Source of the DNA: Dehalogenimonas sp. W
Lineage (GTDB): Bacteria; Chloroflexota; Dehalococcoidia; Dehalococcoidales; Dehalococcoidaceae
Assembly (NCBI RefSeq): GCF_037094495.1
Contig: NZ_CP146612.1
Location: 372,001-436,000 of the forward strand
Reading direction: 5' to 3'
DNA: 64,000 nt
Shown here piece by piece: positions 7,885 to 15,789 of the stretch (the stretch's first letter is position 1; every line of letters begins with the position of its first letter). The translations under genes and the position numbers were made by a program. The notes beneath the pieces are model-generated. The model had not been told where the DNA came from. It saw only the letters and a list, made by a program, of their open reading frames with translations, and searched no databases.

Positions 7885-9144
7885 TTAACTGTTGGCCGGC
7901 CGCTGCGGGCGGCGGTTCCGCCGGAAATTATAGGGCGTCCCGTCCCCGACCGGGCGCGGCGGTGCCGGACGGCGTTCGGGGCGGCGAGTCTCATAAGCGC
8001 CCGCAACGCGCGGCGGTGCCGGCGCGTTATACTCAAACCCCTCAACGGTGCGGCGTTCAATTGAGGTTTTCAACAGCTTTTCCAGTGACCGCACCATCGG
8101 CTCATCTTCCGGACTGACAAAGGTAAAGGCATCGCCGGTGCGGCCGATGCGGCCGGTACGGCCGATGCGATGGATATAAGCGTCGGAGGTGTCCGGCATA
8201 TCGTAGTTGATGACGTGGGAAACATCGGAGACGTCAATACCGCGGGAAGCGATGTCGGTGGCCACCAGCACTTTGTAGGTGCCGTTTTTGAAGCCGTCCA
8301 GCGCCGCCTGACGGCGGTATTGCGACAGATTACCCTGAATAGAGGCGACTTTGTAACCCGCCTGCCCCAGGGCAATGGCGACACGTTCCGTTCGGTGTTT
8401 GGTCCGGGTAAAAACCAGCACCGAACCGGTTTCAATCTGCTGTAATATAATTTTAAGCAGACCGGTTTTCAGGTCCTGCCGTATCGGATAAAGGGCATGG
8501 GATACGGTGACCGCCGGCGCCACGGTGCCGATCTGCACTGTCACCGGGTCAGTCAGTATCTGGGTGACCAGCTTTTTAACATCACCGGGCATGGTGGCGG
8601 AAAATAACAGCGTCTGACGTTCCCGCACCAGACATTTCAGTATCTTGTGAATATCCGGCAGAAAGCCCATGTCAAACATGCGATCAGCTTCATCAATAAC
8701 CAGCATTTCCACGTTATTGAAGTCAATAGTCCCCTGCCAGACATGGTCCAGCAGACGTCCGGGGCAGGCAATGACGATATCCATGCCGGCACGCAACTTG
8801 GATTTCTGCGCTTCCATGCCGACGCCGCCGTAAATGGCCATACTCCGGAGGCCGGTGTGCCGGGACAGGGTCTTCACGGTATCATAAATCTGTTCCGCCA
8901 ATTCCCGGGTGGGCGAGATAATCAGGCCTCTTAATTTGCCGCGCTGACCGCGCAACAGTTTCTGAAGCATCGGCAGGACGAAGGCGGCGGTTTTGCCGGT
9001 GCCGGTCTGGGCCAGCCCGATCAGATCCCGGCCTTCCAGTGCCGGCGGAATGGCCTGAGCCTGGATAGGCGTCGGGGCAGTGTAGCCGGCGGATTTGACC
9101 CCGTCCAACAGGGCGGGGTGCAGGTTAAAAGATTCAAAACTCAT
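7885..9144 (-). CDS. DEAD-box ATP-dependent RNA helicase (RhlE-like)
   Basis: The 419-residue protein has all the DEAD-box motifs in order: a Q motif with F upstream (TAPTPIQAQAIP), Walker A AQTGTGKTAAF, PTRELAEQ, the DEAD box VIDEADRMFD, SAT (FSATMP), and the C-terminal domain with ATDIASRGIDVSDVSHVINYD and HRIGRTGR. The C-terminal tail (about 365-419) is rich in Arg and Pro, typical of RhlE-type helicases and likely RNA-contacting. It probably remodels RNA during ribosome assembly, decay or cold growth. A candidate promoter lies about 150 bp upstream of the ATG, leaving a long leader. Confidence 0.95.
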   Translation of the reverse strand: MSFESFNLHPALLDGVKSAGYTAPTPIQAQAIPPALEGRDLIGLAQTGTGKTAAFVLPMLQKLLRGQRGKLRGLIISPTRELAEQIYDTVKTLSRHTGLRSMAIYGGVGMEAQKSKLRAGMDIVIACPGRLLDHVWQGTIDFNNVEMLVIDEADRMFDMGFLPDIHKILKCLVRERQTLLFSATMPGDVKKLVTQILTDPVTVQIGTVAPAVTVSHALYPIRQDLKTGLLKIILQQIETGSVLVFTRTKHRTERVAIALGQAGYKVASIQGNLSQYRRQAALDGFKNGTYKVLVATDIASRGIDVSDVSHVINYDMPDTSDAYIHRIGRTGRIGRTGDAFTFVSPEDEPMVRSLEKLLKTSIERRTVEGFEYNAPAPPRVAGAYETRRPERRPAPPRPVGDGTPYNFRRNRRPQRPANS

Positions 9145-9303
9145 TGGGCGCTATTTATCCTTGGATAATATTTTATATCGTGAAACGGTGAATGAAAAGA
9201 CAGGGCGCCCTATCGGGATATAAACGAATTCCGGCTGAGTAGAAACGGAGTGGTTTAAAATTAACTGTCTGATAAATTGAACAATTTCTGATATATTGCT
9301 TTG

Positions 9304-9333
9304 ATTATACAACTATTCGGCAGCGGGGCACAA
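9304..9333 (-). promoter_or_regulatory. Candidate promoter of the DEAD-box helicase
   Basis: The minus strand has TTGTGC (9333-9328), an 18-bp spacer and a perfect TATAAT (9309-9304). The predicted start near 9297 leaves an untranslated leader of about 150 nt before the ATG at 9144, which is long for this window and common in cold-regulated helicase mRNAs. Confidence 0.4.
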
Positions 9334-9376
9334 TTGTACCGTTTTAGACGGTTTTGAACACTGATTAAAGGACACC

Positions 9377-10591
9377 TCAGGCCGGCTGAGCTGTTTGATT
9401 AACCGTGCCGCAGTGGGGGCAACGCACGGTAGGGGCCTTATAATCAGGAGGCAGGCGCAGGGTGGTGCCGCAGTTTTTACAATCCAATTTCCGGTAATTG
9501 CTGATACCGAAAAGCAGGTTCTGAGTTTCCCGGGTGCGGGCTAGTTTGTCCGGCTCCCCGACCGCGCCTTCCAGCGATGGTTCCCGGACGGCCAGCGGCT
9601 GTTCCCCGACCAGAGCGGAACCCGGGATGATTTTATGATGGGCTACTTCCTCAGCTGCTTTTTCATAAGCCTGATAGGAAATCCCGCCGCCCATCTTGCG
9701 TAGAATTTTGACCCGCTCTGAAATAGGCGGATGGGTGCTGGTCAGATCCGCCGCCTTGCGGCCATGCTCCCTGAACGGATTAACCGTGTACATGGGCGCA
9801 GTGGCCTGATTAGCCGCCTTAACCTGATTAGTGGAAGCGCCCAGTTTTTCCAGCGCCGAAGCCAGGCCTTCCGGATAACGGGTGTATAACGCCGCTGAGG
9901 CATCGGCCAGATATTCACGCCGGCGCGAAACAGCAAAGTATATCAATTGAGCGAAGATAGGAGCCAGAATGATAAAGACCAGGCCGACGATAGCGATGAT
10001 AGCCCCGCCGCCCCCGCCGGAGTCATTAGAACGCCGGGAACCGCCGCCGCCGGTAAAGAACATCATGCGGCTGAAGTAGTAAGACAAAAGCACGATGGTG
10101 CCCAACAGCACCGCGGTCAGCGACATCAGCAGGACATCGCGGTTTTTCACATGCGCCATCTCATGGGCGATAACCCCTTGCAGCTCATCGCGGTTCAGTT
10201 TCTGCAACAGCCCGGAGGTGATGGCTACGGCCGCCTTTTCCGGATCACGCCCGGTGGCGAAGGCGTTAAGCGCCGGGTCGTCAATTATGTAAACATCCGG
10301 CATTTTGGGTAAGCCGCAAGCGATGGTCATCTCTTCCACCACGTTAAAGAGACGCGGGTGATCTTTTTTCTCAATCTTTTTGGCACCGGCGGTGGCCAGG
10401 AGGATGCTGTCACCCTGAAAATAACCGACGAGGGTCATGACAATCCAGACCACGGCGGCGACGGCAACCCCGGCATAAGCACTATTAAAGAAATAGACGC
10501 CGATGCCATATCCGACGGCGACCAGTAAAGCCCCCATGCCGATGACTAATAGAATACTTCGGTTGCGATTGGCATTGATCTGTTCCCACAT
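9377..10591 (-). CDS. htpX: HtpX-like M48 zinc metalloprotease with C-terminal zinc ribbon
   Basis: An integral membrane protease of 404 residues. Two N-terminal membrane helices (about 13-35 and 42-60) precede the catalytic HEMAH motif (H143, E144, H147). Two more hydrophobic segments follow (about 155-172 and 198-220), then the YLADASAALYTR segment that supplies the third zinc ligand. HtpX degrades damaged membrane proteins. This copy is longer than the ~290-residue E. coli enzyme. The extra C-terminus ends in a CKNCG...CPHCG zinc ribbon (about 369-398), and a Gly/Ser-rich loop sits near residue 180. It follows lemA on the same strand, a frequent pairing. Confidence 0.92.
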   Translation of the reverse strand: MWEQINANRNRSILLVIGMGALLVAVGYGIGVYFFNSAYAGVAVAAVVWIVMTLVGYFQGDSILLATAGAKKIEKKDHPRLFNVVEEMTIACGLPKMPDVYIIDDPALNAFATGRDPEKAAVAITSGLLQKLNRDELQGVIAHEMAHVKNRDVLLMSLTAVLLGTIVLLSYYFSRMMFFTGGGGSRRSNDSGGGGGAIIAIVGLVFIILAPIFAQLIYFAVSRRREYLADASAALYTRYPEGLASALEKLGASTNQVKAANQATAPMYTVNPFREHGRKAADLTSTHPPISERVKILRKMGGGISYQAYEKAAEEVAHHKIIPGSALVGEQPLAVREPSLEGAVGEPDKLARTRETQNLLFGISNYRKLDCKNCGTTLRLPPDYKAPTVRCPHCGTVNQTAQPA

Positions 10592-10686
10592 GGATCAGCC
10601 CAAAACCCCGCTGCCACAATATCTAAATTCCAATATCCAAGTCCTAAACAATCTCAAAATACAAAACCCGGTAAAACCGGCCGGTA

Positions 10687-11253
10687 CTAGTTGAAGCTGA
10701 CCTTGGGCGCATTGCGCTCGGCTTCAACCTTGACCTCAAAGAACTCGCTCATCACAAAGCTGAACATGCCGGCAATGATGTTGGATGGGAACATCTGGAT
10801 CTTGTTGTTGTAACCCAGCACGGAATCATTGTAGAACTGCCGGGAAAAGGAAATCTTGTTTTCTGTGGATGACAGTTCTTCCTGCAAAGCCAAGAAGTTT
10901 TGATTGGCCTTCAGGTCGGGATAGGCCTCAGCTACCGCCAGCAGGCGGGACAGCACGGCGGAAAGCTCACCTTCCGCCTGAGCCCGGACATTAGGCGCGG
11001 ATGACGATACCTGCTGAGCCAGATTGCGGGCTTTGGTGACGTTTTCAAAGACTTCACGTTCATGCTTGGCGTAGCCCTTGACCGTTTCCACCAAATTGGG
11101 GATGAGGTCATAACGCCGTTTAAGCTGGACATCAATCTGCGCCCAGGTATTTTTGACCTGGTTGCGCAGGCGCACCAAACCATTGTAGATGCCTATGAGC
11201 GCCAGCACCAGCAGTACAATGACCACCAGGATGACTATCAGGACGATTTCCAT
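10687..11253 (-). CDS. lemA: LemA family protein
   Basis: A 188-residue protein with an N-terminal membrane helix (residues 1-25) followed by the LemA signature [20 protein letters not shown] and [20 protein letters not shown], then a helical bundle ending in [14 protein letters not shown]. LemA proteins are membrane-anchored with the helical bundle outside or in the periplasm-equivalent space; their function is unclear. They often lie beside HtpX-type proteases, as here, so a role in membrane protein quality control is plausible. It is followed, after about 95 bp, by the HtpX-like gene. Confidence 0.95.
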   Translation of the reverse strand: MEIVLIVILVVIVLLVLALIGIYNGLVRLRNQVKNTWAQIDVQLKRRYDLIPNLVETVKGYAKHEREVFENVTKARNLAQQVSSSAPNVRAQAEGELSAVLSRLLAVAEAYPDLKANQNFLALQEELSSTENKISFSRQFYNDSVLGYNNKIQMFPSNIIAGMFSFVMSEFFEVKVEAERNAPKVSFN

Positions 11254-11271
11254 AGTGTTGTTTCCTCCGTT

Positions 11272-11691
11272 TTAATCGGCCGCATCGGCCTTAAGGGCTT
11301 CGCGTAAAAATGACATCATGCCGCCGGCGGGCGAATTATCTGTTACCGGCAATTGATTAAGTACCTGATGCAACTCCCCGCCGTCAAACCAAAGACCGTC
11401 TTCCCGAACGACGCAGGCGTCTATAACCACTTCCGGGGCGGTACCGATCTTCTCCTTGCGCATCGTCTGCCGACAGATAGGGCACCGGCGTTTGGCTTCT
11501 TTGACGGTGGCCTCCCGGCGATGAAAAAAGGCTTCCAGACAAACCGTTGTGTCAACCGGGCAGCTTCTTTCCACAATCAGTTCCAGTTCACCCCGATCCA
11601 GCCATACGCCGCGGCATTCCGGGCAATAGTCAACGGCGATCTGATCATGTTCAACAACGATCATCGGCGAGTGGTCTTTTGGACAGTTCAT
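11272..11691 (-). CDS. TFIIB-type zinc-ribbon protein
   Basis: The 139-residue protein starts with a complete zinc ribbon (C3, C18 and C21 region: MNCPKDHSPM... DYCPECRGVWLDRGELE), the zf-TFIIB pattern in which CPxCxGxWLDxGEL closes the finger. A second copy (about 69-120) keeps CPICRQTM and the ending GLWFDGGEL, but its second knuckle is DACVVRED, so one zinc ligand is lost. It lies 18 bp upstream of lemA in the same direction. Such proteins are widespread and uncharacterised. Confidence 0.82.
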   Translation of the reverse strand: MNCPKDHSPMIVVEHDQIAVDYCPECRGVWLDRGELELIVERSCPVDTTVCLEAFFHRREATVKEAKRRCPICRQTMRKEKIGTAPEVVIDACVVREDGLWFDGGELHQVLNQLPVTDNSPAGGMMSFLREALKADAAD

Positions 11692-11790
11692 GCTGATTTA
11701 AGTTTAGGCCCAAGAGTCGACGGTGTCAATATCATCACACAGGATATAACGCCAGCGCGCTTCAAAGGTTAGAGACGCCCGCCGACTGCC

Positions 11791-12279
11791 CTACTGAAAG
11801 AAATCCTTGATGGTATCAAATTGAGACGGTAATAACGACAAAATAAATGGGAATTTATCCAGCAGGAAGCCGGCCATAAAGGAATCCGTCAGGGCATCGC
11901 CGCCGAAAAATTTAGCCCAGGCAGCCAAAGCCGCCCCGATGATAAACACGCCCATCAACAGAGCAAAGACGGCACCGCCCAGCCGGTTGACCCAGCCCAG
12001 AAAAACGATGGAAGCCAGCCTGGTCAATATGCCGGCAATGACGGCAAAAATAATCCAGACGGCCAGGATAATGGCAACATAGGCCACAATATTGGCCCAA
12101 TCCGGATTGGAAATAAAACTGAACAGGCTGCCGGCCAAACTCTCATGGAACCGTCCGGCTAACACTACACCGACAATCAGCCCCAGTAGACCGGCCAGCG
12201 ACTTGATAAGCCCCTGAGTCAACCCCCGGAATACCAGCAGTGCCAGAATAACCAATATGACGATATCTAACCAGTTCAT
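11791..12279 (-). CDS. CvpA family membrane protein
   Basis: A 162-residue protein with four hydrophobic helices (about 4-22, 26-44, 62-85 and 100-122). The N-terminus MNWLDIVILVILALLVFRG and the following GLIKSLAGLLGLIVG match the CvpA/colicin V production family. The family's role is linked to envelope and stress functions but is not settled. It starts the minus-strand group that includes the zinc ribbon, lemA and htpX genes, about 100 bp ahead of them, so it may or may not be co-transcribed. Confidence 0.88.
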   Translation of the reverse strand: MNWLDIVILVILALLVFRGLTQGLIKSLAGLLGLIVGVVLAGRFHESLAGSLFSFISNPDWANIVAYVAIILAVWIIFAVIAGILTRLASIVFLGWVNRLGGAVFALLMGVFIIGAALAAWAKFFGGDALTDSFMAGFLLDKFPFILSLLPSQFDTIKDFFQ

Positions 12280-12322
12280 GAAACCATTAAATCACCTTTT
12301 TACGGCTGACGCAATACCCTGT

Positions 12323-12351
12323 TTTACCATATGGAGATTTTTAGCTATAAT
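12323..12351 (+). promoter_or_regulatory. Ferredoxin promoter
   Basis: TTTACC (12323-12328), a 17-bp spacer and perfect TATAAT (12346-12351). The predicted start near 12358 lies downstream of the upstream in-frame codon at 12354, so translation must begin at the ATG at 12390. Confidence 0.6.
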
Positions 12352-12389
12352 AGGTGTTACCAATTTGGCGAGAGGTTAAAAAAAGAAAA

Positions 12390-12653
12390 ATGGCTTTCAA
12401 AATTACCGAGGAATGCATCAGTTGCGGCGCCTGCGAACCGGAATGCCCCAACAACGCCATCACCGAGGGAGAAACTGTTTACGTCATTGACCCGGTCAGG
12501 TGCACCGAGTGCGTTGGTTCTTTTTCCACCAAGCAGTGCGCCGATATCTGCCCGGTTGATTCTTGTGTTCCTGACGAGGCCAATCAGGAATCTCACGAAG
12601 CGCTGCTGGAACGGTGGCGCGGCCTCCACCCCGGCGAAGAACCCAAGGTATAA
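12390..12653 (+). CDS. 2[4Fe-4S] ferredoxin
   Basis: An 87-residue electron carrier. The first cluster motif is CISCGACEPECP. The second is CTECVGSFSTKQCADICPVDSC, with the insertion of about eight residues between second and third cysteines that marks the Alvin-type/YfhL-like 2[4Fe-4S] ferredoxins. These carry very low-potential electrons in anaerobes. The ATG at 12390 is chosen because the promoter start lies after the alternative upstream codon. GAGAGG lies upstream, with AAAAGA nearer. Partners inside this window could be the NfnAB-like flavoproteins (46145-48394), but that is inference. Confidence 0.94.
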   Translation: MAFKITEECISCGACEPECPNNAITEGETVYVIDPVRCTECVGSFSTKQCADICPVDSCVPDEANQESHEALLERWRGLHPGEEPKV

Positions 12654-12663
12654 ATCAAAGAAC

Positions 12664-12717
12664 AATCAAGTTCAAGAACAGGCGGCCGATATCGGCCGCC
12701 TGTTCTTGAACTTGATT
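12664..12717. repeat. Perfect 54-bp palindrome
   Basis: Positions 12664-12690 are exactly the reverse complement of 12691-12717, two 27-base arms with no spacer. It sits 11 bp after the ferredoxin stop and 53 bp before tRNA-Ala. It can form a very stable hairpin in RNA from either strand, and may terminate or insulate transcription. No U-run follows. Confidence 0.9.
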
Positions 12718-12752
12718 CGCCGGAAAATCTAATCCTCGTTTAGCCGTTGTGT

Positions 12753-12758
12753 TATAAT
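12753..12758 (+). promoter_or_regulatory. -10 box of tRNA-Ala
   Basis: A perfect TATAAT lies 13 bp before the tRNA 5' end. The sequence at the -35 spacing does not resemble TTGACA. Confidence 0.45.
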
Positions 12759-12770
12759 CCATCTTCGCAT

Positions 12771-12846
<76 letters not shown>

Positions 12847-13048
12847 CCATATTTAACGATATCTAGAAACACCTTCTCCCAGTCTGTTCCATCAACACGA
12901 TAATAATTGTAAACGTCAATACCACCTCAGAACCGAGTTTTACCCCTGACTATTTGGTAAAACTCTTCAGAAACGGCCTACGCTCTGCCACAGAGTCCTC
13001 TTCAGATCTAAAAAAGCCGGTTATGATTTCACAGTGTTGATTTAACGA

Positions 13049-14089
13049 TTATTCAGCAATGGCCAACTTCATAAGAGCGTTGACTGCCGCCGCCGCCAAG
13101 TTGCTACCGCCTCGGGTGCCGCGAACGGTGATATAAGGGACGTTGCGCTTTACCAGTGCCTCTTTGGACTCCTTGGCCTGGACGAAGCCAACCGGCATCC
13201 CGATCACCAAGGCGGGGCGAATTTGGCCGGCGTCAACGAGTTCCAGCAACGCATACAGAGCGGTAGGTGCGTTACCGATGGCCACAATCGCGCCATCAAT
13301 TCGGTCGGCGAGCCTTTTAATAGCTACGGCGCTCCGGGTCTGATTAGTCGCACTGGCTTCATCGGCCAGATCTTTCTCATCCAGAGCACAAATGACCTGA
13401 ACCCCTAACTTCTCCGCGTTCGCCCGGTTAATCCCCACTCCGACCATGCGAACATCGGTAAATACGCCCTTACCGGCACGGAAGGCGGAGATGCCTGAAT
13501 CCACTGCGTTAGCAGTCATCTGGATTTTGCTAGCCAATGGTATTTCGCCGGAGGCGTGAATCAGCCTTTTGACTACTTCTCTTTCGGATCGGTTGAAGGA
13601 CAGTTCCGGGAGGTTTGCTTCAATAATCTCCATGGACAAAGCCTCGATCTCTTCCGGGCGGTTGGCTTTTGCTGATTCATCAAAATGCGGTAACAACTCC
13701 GGAACGGCCGCGCCCAGTCTTTCAGCAACGAGTTCAATCAGGCTTTCTGCCCGGTCCAAAGTACCGGCCAACTTTAGTTTGAAATCCGGGTATTCTTTAC
13801 TGATATCATCTATCATCATCGGGATGTCGTGGCTAACATGTTGGCCACTATATAGGAAGTACGGCATGATTACGACGTTCCGGACTCCCTCTTGATAAAG
13901 GGCGGAGGCTGATTCGGCCAGGGTAGGGTGATTGAACTGCATCGCCGCCCAACGGATTTCGATGCCCGGCGCCAGGTAACGTTTCAGGCGCGAACATAAT
14001 CCCGTCATGATAGAAATAACGCTATCGGCCTTTGGGCTGCCGTGGGATAGAATTATTACTGCAGACTGGCTTTGTTTGACAGGCATCAT
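13049..14089 (-). CDS. CbiX-CbiC fusion: sirohydrochlorin cobaltochelatase / cobalt-precorrin-8 methylmutase
   Basis: Two corrinoid enzymes in one 346-residue chain. Residues 10-125 are a CbiX(S)-type chelatase (ILSHGSPKADS and MPYFLYSGQHVSHDIP supply the metal-handling histidines), which inserts Co2+ into sirohydrochlorin to start the anaerobic corrin pathway. Residues 140-346 are CbiC: IEALSMEIIE, the catalytic-His motif RLIHASGE, and the C-terminal GNAPTALYALLELV and GMPVGFVQAKESKEAL segments. CbiC shifts the C11 methyl to C12, giving cobyrinate. The two reactions are early and late in the same pathway. The ATG is preceded by AGGAGG. The gene diverges from the cobalamin-riboswitch operon across a 360-bp intergenic region. 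Confidence 0.93.
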   Translation of the reverse strand: MMPVKQSQSAVIILSHGSPKADSVISIMTGLCSRLKRYLAPGIEIRWAAMQFNHPTLAESASALYQEGVRNVVIMPYFLYSGQHVSHDIPMMIDDISKEYPDFKLKLAGTLDRAESLIELVAERLGAAVPELLPHFDESAKANRPEEIEALSMEIIEANLPELSFNRSEREVVKRLIHASGEIPLASKIQMTANAVDSGISAFRAGKGVFTDVRMVGVGINRANAEKLGVQVICALDEKDLADEASATNQTRSAVAIKRLADRIDGAIVAIGNAPTALYALLELVDAGQIRPALVIGMPVGFVQAKESKEALVKRNVPYITVRGTRGGSNLAAAAVNALMKLAIAE

Positions 14090-14163
14090 TATCCTCCTGA
14101 GATTTTGCTACTGGATATCTCCAGCGTATCTTCATTGATGTGAAAATATTACCATTAAAGTCC

Positions 14164-14190
14164 TTGACAATCAACTACAGATGATATAAA
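14164..14190 (+). promoter_or_regulatory. Promoter of the corrinoid operon
   Basis: A perfect TTGACA (14164-14169) and TATAAA (14185-14190) are separated by 15 bp, slightly short. The predicted start near 14197 lies about 20 nt before the riboswitch P1 stem. A 10-bp palindrome ttcaattgaa (14196-14205) covers the start region. Confidence 0.55.
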
Positions 14191-14217
14191 TTAAGTTCAA
14201 TTGAATAACCCAACAAT

Positions 14218-14330
14218 CTAAGGTAGCTCGAGAATCGGGCGTACAGGTGTAAGTCCGGTGAATAGTCCGGCACAGTCCCGCCTGCTGTAACCGGTAATTA
14301 AACGACCGGAAGTCAGAACCCTGGCCTTAG
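14218..14330 (+). promoter_or_regulatory. Cobalamin riboswitch
   Basis: The conserved core is present: CCGGTGAATAGTCCGGCA (14257 region), then CAGTCCCGCCTGCTGTAACCGG, then a variant B12 box AGTCAGAACCCTGGCC near 14311-14326. P1 can form between ctaagg (14218-14223) and ccttag (14325-14330). It precedes the cobalt-transport and corrin synthesis operon, which fits feedback control by cobalamin. The aptamer is compact and its B12 box differs from the common AGTCAGGAGACCTGCC. A terminator lies downstream, so control is probably transcriptional. Confidence 0.9.
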
Positions 14331-14384
14331 GTTAGATGGGCGCATCCGCGGAAGAAGGATAGTGCCAGTTTATTATTGACGCTG

Positions 14385-14419
14385 ACCCTTCGGCCGCCGG
14401 CTAAAGGGTTTTTCTTTTT
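14385..14419 (+). terminator. Riboswitch-controlled intrinsic terminator
   Basis: ACCCTTCGGCCG pairs imperfectly with CCGGCTAAAGGGT (14385-14409), and the stem is followed at once by TTTTTCTTTTT. It ends 31 nt before the cbiM ATG, the expected position for an expression platform that ends transcription when cobalamin is bound. Confidence 0.75.
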
Positions 14420-14449
14420 GTAAAGATACAGTCTCAAAAGGAGGAGAAG

Positions 14450-15256
14450 ATGATACAAAACCGAGTTAACCCTGTACCGACCAAAATTTCCGATAAAAAC
14501 CGGAAGTCTGTTATTCAAGGGGCACTCACTACCGTAGCTCTTTTATTTCTCGCTCCTAAGCAAATTTCTGCAATGCATATTGCCGAAGGTCTCCTACCTG
14601 CAGCCTGGGCAATCGGCTGGTATATCCTGGCTTTACCTTTCCTGATTGTCGGCGTCCGGATGATCTCAACCCGGGTTAAAGAAGACCGCAGAATACTGCC
14701 GTTATTGGGTTTGGTCGGGGCCGTTGTTTTTTTGATCTCAATATTCCCCATCCCAGTACCCGTCGCCGGAACATCCTCTCACCCCTGCGGCACGCCTTTG
14801 GGTGCCATTTTGCTGGGACCGTTCATCAGCACCGTGCTGGGCGCCATTGCCCTGCTGTTCCAAGCACTTTTCCTGTCCCACGGCGGTCTTAGTACGCTGG
14901 GTGCCAACATCATCTCAATGGCGGTAGTCGGTTCTTTTGTTGGTTTCGGGGTTTTCTGGCTCACCAGGCGTTTCGGGGCTAGCTTATTTTTGGCTGCTTT
15001 TGCTGCCGGCATTATAGGCGACTGGGCAACGTACACCATGACCTCATTGGAACTAGCCTCCGGACTTTCTGTTGGCAATTTCGGTGAACTATGGCGGACT
15101 TTGATTATTGGCTACGCCCCAACTCAATTGCCCCTTGGTGTCATTGAAGGCCTGTTTACCGCAGCAGTGGTGGTAGCTATTGCACAGCGTCGCCCGGAAT
15201 TGTTGTCAAATTTCTTTGCCCCCAAGAAAACCGCCTTTCAAGGAGCAACACCGTGA
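14450..15256 (+). CDS. cbiM: Energy-coupling factor cobalt transporter, substrate component CbiM
   Basis: CbiM is the Co2+-binding membrane component of the CbiMNQO ECF transporter. The core begins with MHIAEGLLPAAWA, whose Met-His pair forms the metal site at the mature N-terminus, and includes PVPVAGTSSHPCGTPLGAILLGP and TLGANIISMAVVG. The 268 residues include about 42 extra N-terminal residues with a hydrophobic stretch ending in LAPKQISA, a signal peptide whose removal would expose MHIAEG. The ATG at 14450 has a strong AAGGAGGAG site. The 3' end overlaps the next gene by GTGA. Confidence 0.95.
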   Translation: MIQNRVNPVPTKISDKNRKSVIQGALTTVALLFLAPKQISAMHIAEGLLPAAWAIGWYILALPFLIVGVRMISTRVKEDRRILPLLGLVGAVVFLISIFPIPVPVAGTSSHPCGTPLGAILLGPFISTVLGAIALLFQALFLSHGGLSTLGANIISMAVVGSFVGFGVFWLTRRFGASLFLAAFAAGIIGDWATYTMTSLELASGLSVGNFGELWRTLIIGYAPTQLPLGVIEGLFTAAVVVAIAQRRPELLSNFFAPKKTAFQGATP

Positions 15257-15789
15257 AATCTAATAATATATTCATCAACGTTATGATCATTCTGCTGGCG
15301 GTCGCTGCCGTCGCCGGCACCTTTTACCTGGCGGATAATAATCCCGCCAAGGAGGAAGGCGTTATCAACGATGCCACCGATGTGCTGGCCAGTGGTGCCG
15401 CAACCGAGGCTGGGCGGGAAGCCCGAGATCCGATAATCAATACCGAACAAGGTAATATGCTGGTCTTTTTCTTCACGTTGGGCGGTCTTGTCGCAGGCGG
15501 ATTAGTCGGTTTCAACTGGCGCAGGCTAATGACCGGCAACGAGAACCCAAAATCATCCGCAACCGGACGAGTCGGGATTCTGGCGGGATTTATTCTTGTC
15601 GGTGCTTGGATTATCCTAGCCGCTTTCGAAGCTTTTTCCGGCAACCCAATCTTCAATCCAGAATTGGGTGATGTGGTGCTCTTCATCTTCATCTCTTCCG
15701 GGTCCGTCATTGGCATCATAGCCGGCTATCAATACCAGAAGTACGCTGTTGTTAAAAACGGCCGCGCTGGAACTCAACTAATTGGCTGA
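15253..15789 (+). CDS. Membrane protein at the CbiN position of the cobalt transporter
   Basis: The gene starts with GTG overlapping the cbiM stop (GTGA) and ends overlapping cbiQ by 8 bases, so it is locked between transporter components. The 178-residue protein has an N-terminal membrane helix (about 6-25), a soluble loop of about 45 residues, and three further helices (about 72-92, 108-128 and 137-158). CbiN proper is only about 90-100 residues with two helices around an extracellular loop. The first half here fits that plan, but the last two helices are extra and no CbiN or PDGLE motif is visible. I infer an accessory role in cobalt uptake from position only. Confidence 0.7.
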   Translation: MKSNNIFINVMIILLAVAAVAGTFYLADNNPAKEEGVINDATDVLASGAATEAGREARDPIINTEQGNMLVFFFTLGGLVAGGLVGFNWRRLMTGNENPKSSATGRVGILAGFILVGAWIILAAFEAFSGNPIFNPELGDVVLFIFISSGSVIGIIAGYQYQKYAVVKNGRAGTQLIG

